From the NCBI GenBank assembly GCA_038320345.1, contig JBBQED010000017.1, positions 9,548-73,547 of the forward strand: a stretch of DNA of 64,000 nt, written 5' to 3'. Origin of the DNA: JBBQED01 sp038320345 (lineage in GTDB: Bacteria > Bacteroidota > Bacteroidia > AKYH767-A > OLB10). The position numbers and the translations under genes were made by a program. The notes under the pieces are model-generated. The model ran no database searches. It was not told the origin of the DNA and worked only from the letters and a program-made list of their open reading frames with translations. Positions 37,454-46,497 of this stretch are shown here, piece after piece; within the stretch, counting starts at the first letter, position 1; every line of letters starts with the position of its first letter.

Positions 37454-37885
37454 ATTTCGTTTTATTGAATTCGCTAAATACACCGTCAAGTTAGTCATAT
37501 CAATTTAAAACTAACTTAGAAGATGACTATATCAATATTACAAATAAAAATTCATACAATGAAGCTGCTTAATTCTATTTTAAACCCAGAATGAAAATAA
37601 TTCCAATGAATTCTTACAATTGATTTTACAAAATTTATTTCTAATTGTTAAAAGTCTAAAAGCGTTGACCATCCAGCATTTCCGAATACAATAATCCTTT
37701 ATTTTCCACTCTGGAACTTACTTTATCGAGTACAGCAGCTTGATTTTCGGAATAAATGGATGAAATCTTACAATGTGATATTTCTGCAAGTAATTATGAT
37801 ACTTAAAATTTTACAGCTAAGATTCACGTGTAAATTGCAATAAACGTAAAAGCAGAGAGTGCTAAAAAGGAAAAGTTGAATCCAT
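37454..37885. other. Gene-free AT-rich region before the giant repeat protein
   Basis: Two divergent genes flank this stretch, so promoters for both should be here. It is AT-rich, and no clear TAnnTTTG box, RNA or coding sequence was recognised. If the GNAT gene starts at 37498, the first 45 bases are coding. Confidence 0.45.
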
Positions 37886-40800
37886 GTGCCGATGAAAAAA
37901 CTCTTACTCCTAACTACATTTAGTTTACTAATCTTTATTTCAAAAGCGCAAACCGGCAAAGATTTTTGGTTTGCGGCACCTGATATTACGGATTTACATA
38001 ATATCCCTGGTGGTGAACCTCTTTATCTCCTGATTTCTTCAACAGGAGGCGCAGGTACGGTTTCCATTACACAACCAGCTAATCCTACTTTTAACGGAGG
38101 CGTCCCACTTACCGTTAGTCTAGCTGCGAATGCTTCTGCAAGAGTTAATCTAACTCCATTTAAAAATCTACTGGAAACGCGTCCTACAAATAGTGTAGTC
38201 AATACTGGTTTACACATCGTCTCTACAACCAACATTACTACCTATTATGAAATCAGTAATACTAACAACGCTGAAATATTTGCATTAAAGGGCAGCAATG
38301 CGCTGGGTACTGAATTCTATATTCCATTACATAAATACGCCCCTTTTTATAATCACACCTTTGCATCACCTCATACTGCGAATGCAAGTTTTGATATTGT
38401 AGCTACCCAGAATGGAACTACAGTTTCTATTTACTCACCTACTCCAGTTGATGGTCATGCTGCATTAACTCAATTCAGTATTACACTAAACGCCGGACAG
38501 ACTTATTCATGTGGATTTACGGGAACTAACTATGAACAACCCATTAACCATCCCGGAGGTGCGGTAGTTTTATCCGATAAACCTATAGCCATTACCATAA
38601 AGGATGACTCTGATCACAATCCATCGGGTGGTTGTTATGACGTAGTAGGTGATCAGATTGTTCCGGTTAATGTTTTAGGAACTGAATACATTGCAGTAAA
38701 GGGTAAACTGAATCCAACGGGTGATGAAAGTGTATTTATAACCGCTACACAAAACAACACCAATGTTTATGTGAATGGATCTGGAGTTCCAGTGGCAACA
38801 CTATTTGCTGGAGAAAATTATCGTTATGATATGGACTATCTTAACGTAGGAACCGACAATAGTGTTTACATCACTACCTCGAAACCTGCATATGCAACAC
38901 ATTATACCGGCTTTGGTTGCGAATTAGGAATGGCATTATTGCCACAGTTAGGATGTGCGGGAAGTCGTCAGGTAAGTTTTGTCAGATCAAATGCTCAATC
39001 CTTTTTTATTACTTTTTTAGTAAGAGCTACTGCGTTGAATAATTTTGTAATTACAGGATCAGGAACCGCTACGATTAATCCTGCACTCTTTGTCACCGTA
39101 CCTGGTACAGGAGGTGTTTGGAAAGCAGCAAGCATCCAATACAACACTACTGAAATTCCTGTTGATTCTACTTTTAGAATTTCAAATACAGCAGATGTAT
39201 TTGCAATGGGGATTATTAATGGTGGATCAACATCAGGATGTAGTTATGGTTACTTCTCCGAATTTTCAGCGTCAGTATCTGTAGATGCTGGAGTTGATCA
39301 AACAATTTGTGCCAATAATGTCATTTCATTAACAGGAGCAATTGCTGGAGGTGCTGTAAGTGGAATATGGACCACGAATGGCTCAGGAACATTTTCACCA
39401 TCGACAACTGATCTGAATGCAGTTTATACCCCTTCTGCTGCGGATACTACTGTTGGAACAATTCGACTAATTCTTACTTCAACGGGAAGTTGCAAAGCTG
39501 TTTCAGATACAATGAATATTTTCTTTACACCTGCACCTAGAGTTGATGGAGGAATAGATCAGAATATTTGTAGCCGCGATTCTGTTCATTTATCTGGTTC
39601 GGTAACAGGTGGCGCTGTAACTGGATTATGGAGTACAACTGGCACTGGAATATTTACTCCTAATGCAGCAACATTGAATGCTATTTATCTACCGAGTGCA
39701 GCAGACGAAATTGCTGGTACTGCCAAACTACGATTAATATCTACGTCGAATGGAACTTGCATAGCAGTTCGAGATTCTATGAACCTAACAATTCAACGTG
39801 CCATTACCATAAATGCAGGAAGTGACGCTTTAAAGTGTAGCAATAATGCAACACTCAATCTTGCAGGATTAGTGTCAGGTGGTACCACAACAGGTATTTG
39901 GTCAACTTCTGGAACAGGAACTTTTTCTCCGAACTCCAATACACTTAACGGAAGTTATATTCCAAGTTCAGCGGATACTTCAAATGGAAGCGTGCTGTTG
40001 ATACTTACATCTAGCAACAATAATTATTGCATTGCTAAAAGAGATACGTTGGTCTTAAGTTTCTTAGATGCTCCGTTTGTTGATGCAGGTTCAGATCAAA
40101 CAATTTGTGCGAATAATAATAGCGCTACACTCTCAGGAAATGCACGAAATTGCACTTCAATATTATGGACGAGTAATGGAACCGGAAGCTTTACCCCGAA
40201 TGCATCCTCACTAAATGCAACATACACAGCTAGTGCTACGGATATGTTAAATGGGAGTGTAAAGCTATTCCTCACATCTTCTGGTCCAGCCTCATGCAAT
40301 GTAGTTAGAGATAGTTTAACATTACTGATCATTGCAACACCTATTATAAATGCAGGAACAGATCAAACACTTTGTGTGAGTAATTTATCACTTCAACTTA
40401 ATGGACAGATTAGTGGTATCACCAACACTGGGATTTGGTCAAGCAATGGCACCGGAAACTTTATTCCAAATCCCTCTACCTTAAACGCCACCTATCAATT
40501 AAGCGCTGCAGATTCCATCGCAGGTTCTGTAAAATTAATTCTGACTTCCACAAATAATAATTCTTGCAATGCAGTTCGAGATACTGTAAATATTAACATA
40601 ACACCTGTTGGAATTGTAAATGCTGGAAGCAATTTCAGCTATTGTTCAAATGCTAATCCCGCAATCATTGGGACTATTGCAGGATCAGTTTCATCAGCAG
40701 TATGGAGTACTTTGGGTTCAGGAAATTTTAGTAGTTTAACAAATCAACTGGCACAAAACTATATTCCTTCATCTGCAGATACCACTCAAGGTTATGTGTA

Positions 40801-43800
40801 TTTGATACTTACTGGTAATAGTTGTGAAACTCCTAAAGATACATTGAGAATAAATTTCACTTCAGCTCCAATTGTTTTAGCGGGTTCAAATCAATTTATT
40901 TGTGGTAGAGATACTGTTCATTTATCAGGCTCGGTAACTGGAGGTTCGTCCACTGGAATTTGGTTCGGAAATGGTAGTGGAATATTCCTTCCCAATGCTG
41001 CAATTCTAAATGGTAAGTATTATCCATCTGCTCAAGATGTACAAAACGGTCAGGTGAAACTTTATTTAACTTCAACCGCTAACGGAACTTGTAATCCTAC
41101 ATTGGACAGTATTACAATTTACTTTACACCTTCGATTAACTTAAGTGCAGGAAGTGATCAATTGGTCTGTGCAAATAATTTTTCTATCGGCTTGAATGGT
41201 AGTATCAGTGGTGGTACAACAACAGGACAATGGACTACCTCTGGAAATGGCTTTTTTGCTCCTAATGCAAATCAGATAAATGCCACTTACATTGCAACAG
41301 CAAATGATACGGCTTCAGGATTTGTTTATTTGTATCTAACTTCTACAAATAATGGAAACTGTCAGGCAAAAGAAGATTCTGTTCGGATTACTTTTACAGA
41401 TGCTCCTATTATTATTGCAGGAATGAATGAGCAAATTTGTGCAAATAATCATGATATTCAATTAAACAATAGCAACGCATTCAACACAAGTGCATATTCA
41501 TGGAGCACGAATGGAACCGGAACTTTTACTCCTTCCAATACTGTTCTACATCCCGTGTATCATGCAAGTGCTGCTGATATACTTTTAGGTCAAGTGCAAC
41601 TATACTTAAGCAGCGGAACTGCCAACGGATGTTATAGTGTTAGTGATAGTTTGAAGTTATCTATCAATCCTGCACCAATTGTATATGCAGGTAGTGATAC
41701 AAGCATCTGTAAAAATGATCATGATATACAATTGAATGGTGCTGTTGCAGGAATTACGGGAACTGGGGTTTGGTCGTCGAATGGAACTGGAAATTTTATG
41801 CCAGATGCTACCACTCTAAATGCAATTTATAATTTAAGTACAGCTGACTCCATTAATGGAAGTATAAGCTTGATTTTAATCTCAACGAACAATGGCAATT
41901 GTTTGTCGGTAAGTGATACCGTTATCATTCAATACATCCAACCAGGTATCGTAAACGCAGGAAATAATATCACCATTTGTGCAAATTCTGTTTTACCTTT
42001 AAATGGGTTAGTCAGTGGAGCAGCAACTGCAGGTATTTGGTCAACTACCGGAACAGGAATATTTACTCCTTCTACAAGCGATCTTAACGCTACTTATACA
42101 CCCGGATCAGCTGACACTAGCAATGGTGCTGTGCAATTGATCCTCACTGCTAACAGTTGTGAACAACCTTCTGATACGCTTACAGTTTCATTTACGTCTG
42201 CACCAATTGCTGATGCGGGAACAGATCAAAGTGTTTGTGCTAATAATGCTATGTTTGCCTTGACAGGAAGTATTCAAAACGCAAATGGCGGAACATGGTC
42301 AGGAGGAAATGGAGTGTATTCTCCGGGATCGAATGCACTTGTAACCACTTATACACCCTCTGCAAATGAGATTAATAATGGGGGAGTTGATTTAATACTT
42401 ACTTCAACCGGAAATGGAATCTGTAACAGTACAACTTCAGTGATCCATATTACAATTACTCCTGCTCCAGTTGTAAATGCTGGAACAGATCTAGACTTAT
42501 GTAAGTTAACCAATAGTATTCAGTTGCAAGGAAGTGTAACTGGAGCTAGTACATCTGGACAATGGACAACTTCAGGTACTGGTGCATTTAATCCCGCCGG
42601 TAATATCTTGAATTGTTTTTATACATTGAGTCCTGGTGATACTGCATTAAATAATATTGACCTTATACTTACTTCAACTGCGTTCGGAAATTGTATTGCG
42701 GTAAGTGATACCGTTAGTATTCATCTCAAAGATCCTGTGCTAATTAATGCGGGGGCTGATCAGTATTTATGTGCATCTCAACTTCAAGCTTCCTTACTTG
42801 GAAATATTTCAGGTGGAGCGAGTGCAGGAAAATGGAAAAGTTCAGGAACAGGGTATTTTATTCCGAATGATAGCAGCTTATCATCAACTTACATACTCAG
42901 CACTGCCGATAGTCTAGCAGGTTTCGTACAATTAACGCTTCAATCGAATGGAAATGGATTGTGCCCTGCTGCAACAGATACTATTCTTTTGCATGTACAG
43001 TACCAACATGAAGTGAATGCCGGAGCAGATGTTTTGAAATGTCCAGTATTAGACCCGATTTCATTAATTGGATCGATTAGAAATGCTACTGGTGCAAAAT
43101 GGAATGCTTCTGGAAGCGGAATTTTCAGCCCGTCGGATACCGCCATGATTGCATATTATATCCCCGGAGCTCAGGATACTGTATTGAAAACTATTTATAT
43201 CTCTTTAACAACGAAGAATGATGGAGGCTGCTCTACAAAATCAGATACGCTTACATTACAATTTGATGATCTTTTACAATCTGAATTCCTTTCTGGAAAT
43301 GGATGTGAAGATCATATTTTAAACTTTACAGATAACTCAACTATTCCTGGTGGAAATTTAAATTATTGGTTCTGGAATTTTAGTGATGGAAGTACTTCAT
43401 TGCAACAAAATCCCGAACACACATTCGATCAACCTGGAAATTATCAAGTGTCCTTATTCACACGCTCAGATAACGGTTGTGAAGGCAGCATCGTTCATAC
43501 AATAAACGTATATCCTTCACCGATCGCTGGTTTTAGTTCAAATGCAAATGGGTTCCTATCAGGTGAGGCAATCAACTTTGTAAATACCGGAACAGGCTAT
43601 ATTTCTAGCTGGTGGAACTTTGGTGATAGTGCTGCAATTTCTGCTTCCGATAATCCCATTCATACCTATGCTGCTCCAGGAACATATTCGGTGGTGCAGA
43701 TCCTTACCAATCAGTTTGGTTGCAGCGATAGTTTGAAAGATGATATTGTAATTAACTCCGACGAAATTCAAGTATTTCCACCAGAATTACCATCCGCATT

Positions 43801-44044
43801 CTCTCCAAATGGAGATAATGTCAATGATATCTTGTTCGTTAAAGGAGGACCGTTTAAAACTATATCCTTCTCAATGTATGATGAATGGGGACATTTACTT
43901 TTCAATTCTACCAAATCTACTGAAGGATGGGATGGGTCTAAAGGAAAACCACTCCCTATTGGAGTTTATCTCTATACAGTAAATGCAGTAACTACAAAAG
44001 ACGAAAGTTATTCAATTCACGGTGAAGTAAAACTGATCAGATAA
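37886..44044 (+). CDS. Giant T9SS type B surface protein with fifteen internal repeats
   Basis: This 2052-residue protein has a signal peptide (residues 1-18, ending SKAQ). The N-terminal region (about 20-460) resembles the IgGFc-binding-protein N-terminal domain (GKDFWFAAPDI, and EFYIPLHKYAPF). Residues about 463-1792 hold fifteen repeats of about 80-90 residues. Each carries AGSDQTICANN, LxGxxxGG, W(S/T)TxGTGxFxPN, LNAxYxPSxAD, and LTSTxNGxC. Two PKD domains follow (about 1813-1956), with FWNFSDGS and WWNFGDSA cores. The end is a gliding-motility-associated (type B) sorting domain (about 1968-2051, SAFSPNGDNVND...GVYLYTV). It would be exported by the T9SS and likely acts in adhesion or gliding. 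The PorP/SprF gene overlaps its stop codon. Confidence 0.88.
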   Translation: MPMKKLLLLTTFSLLIFISKAQTGKDFWFAAPDITDLHNIPGGEPLYLLISSTGGAGTVSITQPANPTFNGGVPLTVSLAANASARVNLTPFKNLLETRPTNSVVNTGLHIVSTTNITTYYEISNTNNAEIFALKGSNALGTEFYIPLHKYAPFYNHTFASPHTANASFDIVATQNGTTVSIYSPTPVDGHAALTQFSITLNAGQTYSCGFTGTNYEQPINHPGGAVVLSDKPIAITIKDDSDHNPSGGCYDVVGDQIVPVNVLGTEYIAVKGKLNPTGDESVFITATQNNTNVYVNGSGVPVATLFAGENYRYDMDYLNVGTDNSVYITTSKPAYATHYTGFGCELGMALLPQLGCAGSRQVSFVRSNAQSFFITFLVRATALNNFVITGSGTATINPALFVTVPGTGGVWKAASIQYNTTEIPVDSTFRISNTADVFAMGIINGGSTSGCSYGYFSEFSASVSVDAGVDQTICANNVISLTGAIAGGAVSGIWTTNGSGTFSPSTTDLNAVYTPSAADTTVGTIRLILTSTGSCKAVSDTMNIFFTPAPRVDGGIDQNICSRDSVHLSGSVTGGAVTGLWSTTGTGIFTPNAATLNAIYLPSAADEIAGTAKLRLISTSNGTCIAVRDSMNLTIQRAITINAGSDALKCSNNATLNLAGLVSGGTTTGIWSTSGTGTFSPNSNTLNGSYIPSSADTSNGSVLLILTSSNNNYCIAKRDTLVLSFLDAPFVDAGSDQTICANNNSATLSGNARNCTSILWTSNGTGSFTPNASSLNATYTASATDMLNGSVKLFLTSSGPASCNVVRDSLTLLIIATPIINAGTDQTLCVSNLSLQLNGQISGITNTGIWSSNGTGNFIPNPSTLNATYQLSAADSIAGSVKLILTSTNNNSCNAVRDTVNINITPVGIVNAGSNFSYCSNANPAIIGTIAGSVSSAVWSTLGSGNFSSLTNQLAQNYIPSSADTTQGYVYLILTGNSCETPKDTLRINFTSAPIVLAGSNQFICGRDTVHLSGSVTGGSSTGIWFGNGSGIFLPNAAILNGKYYPSAQDVQNGQVKLYLTSTANGTCNPTLDSITIYFTPSINLSAGSDQLVCANNFSIGLNGSISGGTTTGQWTTSGNGFFAPNANQINATYIATANDTASGFVYLYLTSTNNGNCQAKEDSVRITFTDAPIIIAGMNEQICANNHDIQLNNSNAFNTSAYSWSTNGTGTFTPSNTVLHPVYHASAADILLGQVQLYLSSGTANGCYSVSDSLKLSINPAPIVYAGSDTSICKNDHDIQLNGAVAGITGTGVWSSNGTGNFMPDATTLNAIYNLSTADSINGSISLILISTNNGNCLSVSDTVIIQYIQPGIVNAGNNITICANSVLPLNGLVSGAATAGIWSTTGTGIFTPSTSDLNATYTPGSADTSNGAVQLILTANSCEQPSDTLTVSFTSAPIADAGTDQSVCANNAMFALTGSIQNANGGTWSGGNGVYSPGSNALVTTYTPSANEINNGGVDLILTSTGNGICNSTTSVIHITITPAPVVNAGTDLDLCKLTNSIQLQGSVTGASTSGQWTTSGTGAFNPAGNILNCFYTLSPGDTALNNIDLILTSTAFGNCIAVSDTVSIHLKDPVLINAGADQYLCASQLQASLLGNISGGASAGKWKSSGTGYFIPNDSSLSSTYILSTADSLAGFVQLTLQSNGNGLCPAATDTILLHVQYQHEVNAGADVLKCPVLDPISLIGSIRNATGAKWNASGSGIFSPSDTAMIAYYIPGAQDTVLKTIYISLTTKNDGGCSTKSDTLTLQFDDLLQSEFLSGNGCEDHILNFTDNSTIPGGNLNYWFWNFSDGSTSLQQNPEHTFDQPGNYQVSLFTRSDNGCEGSIVHTINVYPSPIAGFSSNANGFLSGEAINFVNTGTGYISSWWNFGDSAAISASDNPIHTYAAPGTYSVVQILTNQFGCSDSLKDDIVINSDEIQVFPPELPSAFSPNGDNVNDILFVKGGPFKTISFSMYDEWGHLLFNSTKSTEGWDGSKGKPLPIGVYLYTVNAVTTKDESYSIHGEVKLIR
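39274..43262 (+). repeat. Fifteen in-frame repeats within the giant surface protein
   Basis: The repeats have a period of about 240-270 bases and diverge at the DNA level. Each starts with a VxAGxDQxIC-type motif. They lie tandemly and in frame, so they form a long repeat rod in the protein. Confidence 0.8.
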
Positions 44045-45048
44045 TGATGATCACTAAAATGAAACTGAAAATCAAATATACATTCCTGCTCGGGATGTCT
44101 GTTATCTGCGGATCATTATCAGCACAGGATTTCCATGTATCTCAATACAATTCGGTTCCGGTATATAAAAATGCTGGTCTGACTGGAATGTTTAGTGATG
44201 CAAAATTTAGAGTAAATACATTGATGAGAAGTCAATGGGCATCATTTACAGGCAAACCATTTTCAACGATGTTCATCAGTTATGATCAGTCCTTAAATAA
44301 CAGATTTGGTGCGGGAGCATATCTACTGAGCAACTCTGCACCACAGGGATTTAAAGAGCAACATATGGTGATGTCAGGGGCTTATCGCATAACCGAACCA
44401 AGTTCAGATCATTGGTTAAGCGTAGGATTACAAGCTGGAATGATTTTCAAAAGCTTGAAAGAAGATTATACATTCGATAATCAATATACGAATGGATCTT
44501 TTAATGGGAACCTTCCCGATTATGAAAATATTGAACGTCAAAGTAAGTTGCTCCCTGAATTAAACTTCGGCATTAACTATACTATGGCAGATCCAAATAA
44601 ATATGTAAATCCATTTATTAACGGTTCCGTCTTTCACATCACGACTCCTAATGAATCATTCTCCGGAACAAAGTCACCCTTACCAAGAAGGATTTTATTG
44701 GATGGTGGAGTTATCTTCAATATAAATGAATATTGTCAGGTTGTTCCTGCGGTATCAATGATGACCCAAGGTGCATCTTATGAATATAAAGGTGCACTTA
44801 GCGTTCGACAAACATTACAAGATGAAAACAGATCGGCTTTACTTTTTCAATTACAATATCGTGTTAAAGATGCTGTTGTAGCGGCACTAGGTTGGGAATA
44901 TCGTGAATTCACCTATCGAATCGCTTATGATTTCAATACATCAGCATTAAAGAAATACTCCAATAACCGAGGTGCAGTTGAATTAGGAATTCAGTTCAAG
45001 CGCGAAGCAGAAAGAAAGCACCGAGGTGATTCTAACTATATCTTCTAA
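44044..45048 (+). CDS. PorP/SprF family T9SS membrane protein
   Basis: This 334-residue outer-membrane beta-barrel belongs to the PorP/SprF family, which pairs with type B T9SS cargo such as SprB. A signal peptide (ending SLSAQ) precedes the family motif QDFHVSQYNSVPVYKNAGLTG (cut at SQYNSVPVYKNAGLTG). Barrel strands include SQWASFTGKPFSTMFISYD. It starts in a TAATG overlap with the stop codon of the giant surface protein, so the two are translationally coupled and probably functional partners. The first ATG (44044) precedes two further in-frame ATGs (44047 and 44059); the signal is better placed from 44059, which leaves a few ambiguous residues. Confidence 0.9.
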   Translation: MMITKMKLKIKYTFLLGMSVICGSLSAQDFHVSQYNSVPVYKNAGLTGMFSDAKFRVNTLMRSQWASFTGKPFSTMFISYDQSLNNRFGAGAYLLSNSAPQGFKEQHMVMSGAYRITEPSSDHWLSVGLQAGMIFKSLKEDYTFDNQYTNGSFNGNLPDYENIERQSKLLPELNFGINYTMADPNKYVNPFINGSVFHITTPNESFSGTKSPLPRRILLDGGVIFNINEYCQVVPAVSMMTQGASYEYKGALSVRQTLQDENRSALLFQLQYRVKDAVVAALGWEYREFTYRIAYDFNTSALKKYSNNRGAVELGIQFKREAERKHRGDSNYIF

Positions 45049-46439
45049 CTAATCAATTCCAGTAACGCAATATTTTCAACATGTGCGGTGTGCGGAAACA
45101 TATCAACCGGTTGCAATTGGACTATTCTGTATGTTTCTGCCATCAATTGCAAATCCCTTGCTTGAGTTGCAGGATTACAACTTACATACACAATTTTAGG
45201 AGCACCTGACTTTATTAATTGTTTCACTACATCAGGATGCATTCCTGCTCTTGGAGGATCTGTAATAATGACATCCGGCTTTCCATGTTCTGCAAAAAAA
45301 GATTCTGTTAAAAGATCTTTCATATCACCAGCAAAAAAAGTTGTATTTGAAATTCCGTTTAATGTCGAATTCAATTTTGCATCTTCAATTGCTTCTTGTA
45401 CATACTCAATACCAACTACTGCTCTTGCCTGTTTGGAAACGAAATTAGCAATCGTACCAGTACCTGTATATAAATCATACACCAGCTGACTTCCATCCAA
45501 TCCAGCAAATTCTCTAGTGAGTTGATACAACTTTAACGATTGCTTACTGTTGGTCTGAAAAAATGATTTAGGGCCAATTCTAAATTGTAATCCTTCCATC
45601 TCTTCTGTAATAAATGCATTTCCCTTCCATGTCTGTATTTCCAGATCATACATGGTATCATTCGCTTTCGGATTTAACACATACATGAGAGAAGTGATTT
45701 CTGGAAATTTTTCTGCCAAATGATTCAGGAGACCGGGGAGTTGATTTTCGGGATCTTCATAAATCATCACGATGACCATTAAATCTCCTTTCAGAGTATT
45801 GCGGATGATCAAACTTCTGAGCATCCCACCGCGGTTCCGAAGGTTGATAAAAGTTAGATTATTTTCCAATGCATATTTCTTTACTTCCAGTCGAATAGCA
45901 TCAGATGGTGCTGGCTGCAAAAAACATTCTTGGATATCTAATACCTTATCAAACATCCCTGGAATGTGAAATCCTAATGCTGGACCATCCAGTAGTTCTT
46001 TCTGCTCAAACTCATCTTTGGTCAACCATTTCCTATCCGCAAAAGAGAAATCAAGTTTATTTCTGTAATAGACAGTATCCGGTGATCCCTGAATTGGCAA
46101 CATAGGTGGCTCTTCAAATTTCCCTAAACGCACCATGGCATCCAGTACTTGTTTCTGCTTGTAGTCTAACTGCGCTGCATACTCAAGATACTGCCACTTA
46201 CATCCACCACAAGTACCGAAATGTTTGCAAAAAGGTGCAATGCGCATGGGAGAAGGATAATGTAATTTAACTACTTCGCCTTCAAAAAAGGTCTTATGCT
46301 TTTTCTTCACTAAAACATCTACAATATCACCGGGTACCGCCTTTGTCACAAAAACAACCATCCCTTCAAATCTGCAAACAGCGCGTCCTTCATCCGCCAT
46401 ATCAATCACTTCGAGCCTTCCTAGTATCTTTCCTTTCAC
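45045..46439 (-). CDS. rlmD: 23S rRNA (uracil-C5)-methyltransferase RlmD
   Basis: This 464-residue SAM-dependent methyltransferase belongs to the TrmA/RlmD family. An N-terminal TRAM domain (residues 1-60) precedes the Fe-S cluster cysteines in CKHFGTCGGCKW near residue 71. The Rossmann domain shows VYDLYTGTGTIANFV and the catalytic region DPPRAGMHP, with the nucleophile cysteine in VSCNP near residue 417. RlmD methylates U1939 of 23S rRNA; RlmD over RlmCD or TrmA is inferred from the TRAM and Fe-S features. Its stop codon overlaps that of the convergent PorP-type gene by four bases. The next gene upstream is divergent. Confidence 0.9.
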   Translation of the reverse strand: MKGKILGRLEVIDMADEGRAVCRFEGMVVFVTKAVPGDIVDVLVKKKHKTFFEGEVVKLHYPSPMRIAPFCKHFGTCGGCKWQYLEYAAQLDYKQKQVLDAMVRLGKFEEPPMLPIQGSPDTVYYRNKLDFSFADRKWLTKDEFEQKELLDGPALGFHIPGMFDKVLDIQECFLQPAPSDAIRLEVKKYALENNLTFINLRNRGGMLRSLIIRNTLKGDLMVIVMIYEDPENQLPGLLNHLAEKFPEITSLMYVLNPKANDTMYDLEIQTWKGNAFITEEMEGLQFRIGPKSFFQTNSKQSLKLYQLTREFAGLDGSQLVYDLYTGTGTIANFVSKQARAVVGIEYVQEAIEDAKLNSTLNGISNTTFFAGDMKDLLTESFFAEHGKPDVIITDPPRAGMHPDVVKQLIKSGAPKIVYVSCNPATQARDLQLMAETYRIVQLQPVDMFPHTAHVENIALLELIS

Positions 46440-46497
46440 AATTATTGCTATTATTTCCGCTCAAAAATAGGTATATTTGAGTCTTGCTATCCAAAGC

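Noticed and set aside
37498..37498. Upstream ATG as the GNAT start
   Set aside because: It adds 15 residues not matching the family; the ATG at 37453 begins at the usual position.
39274..43262. Regular DNA repeats as a possible CRISPR or satellite
   Set aside because: The repeats are in frame, diverged at third positions, and encode a repeated protein unit. They belong to the giant surface protein.
45268..46105. Plus-strand frames within rlmD
   Set aside because: They are antisense to strongly conserved RlmD sequence and have no supporting features.
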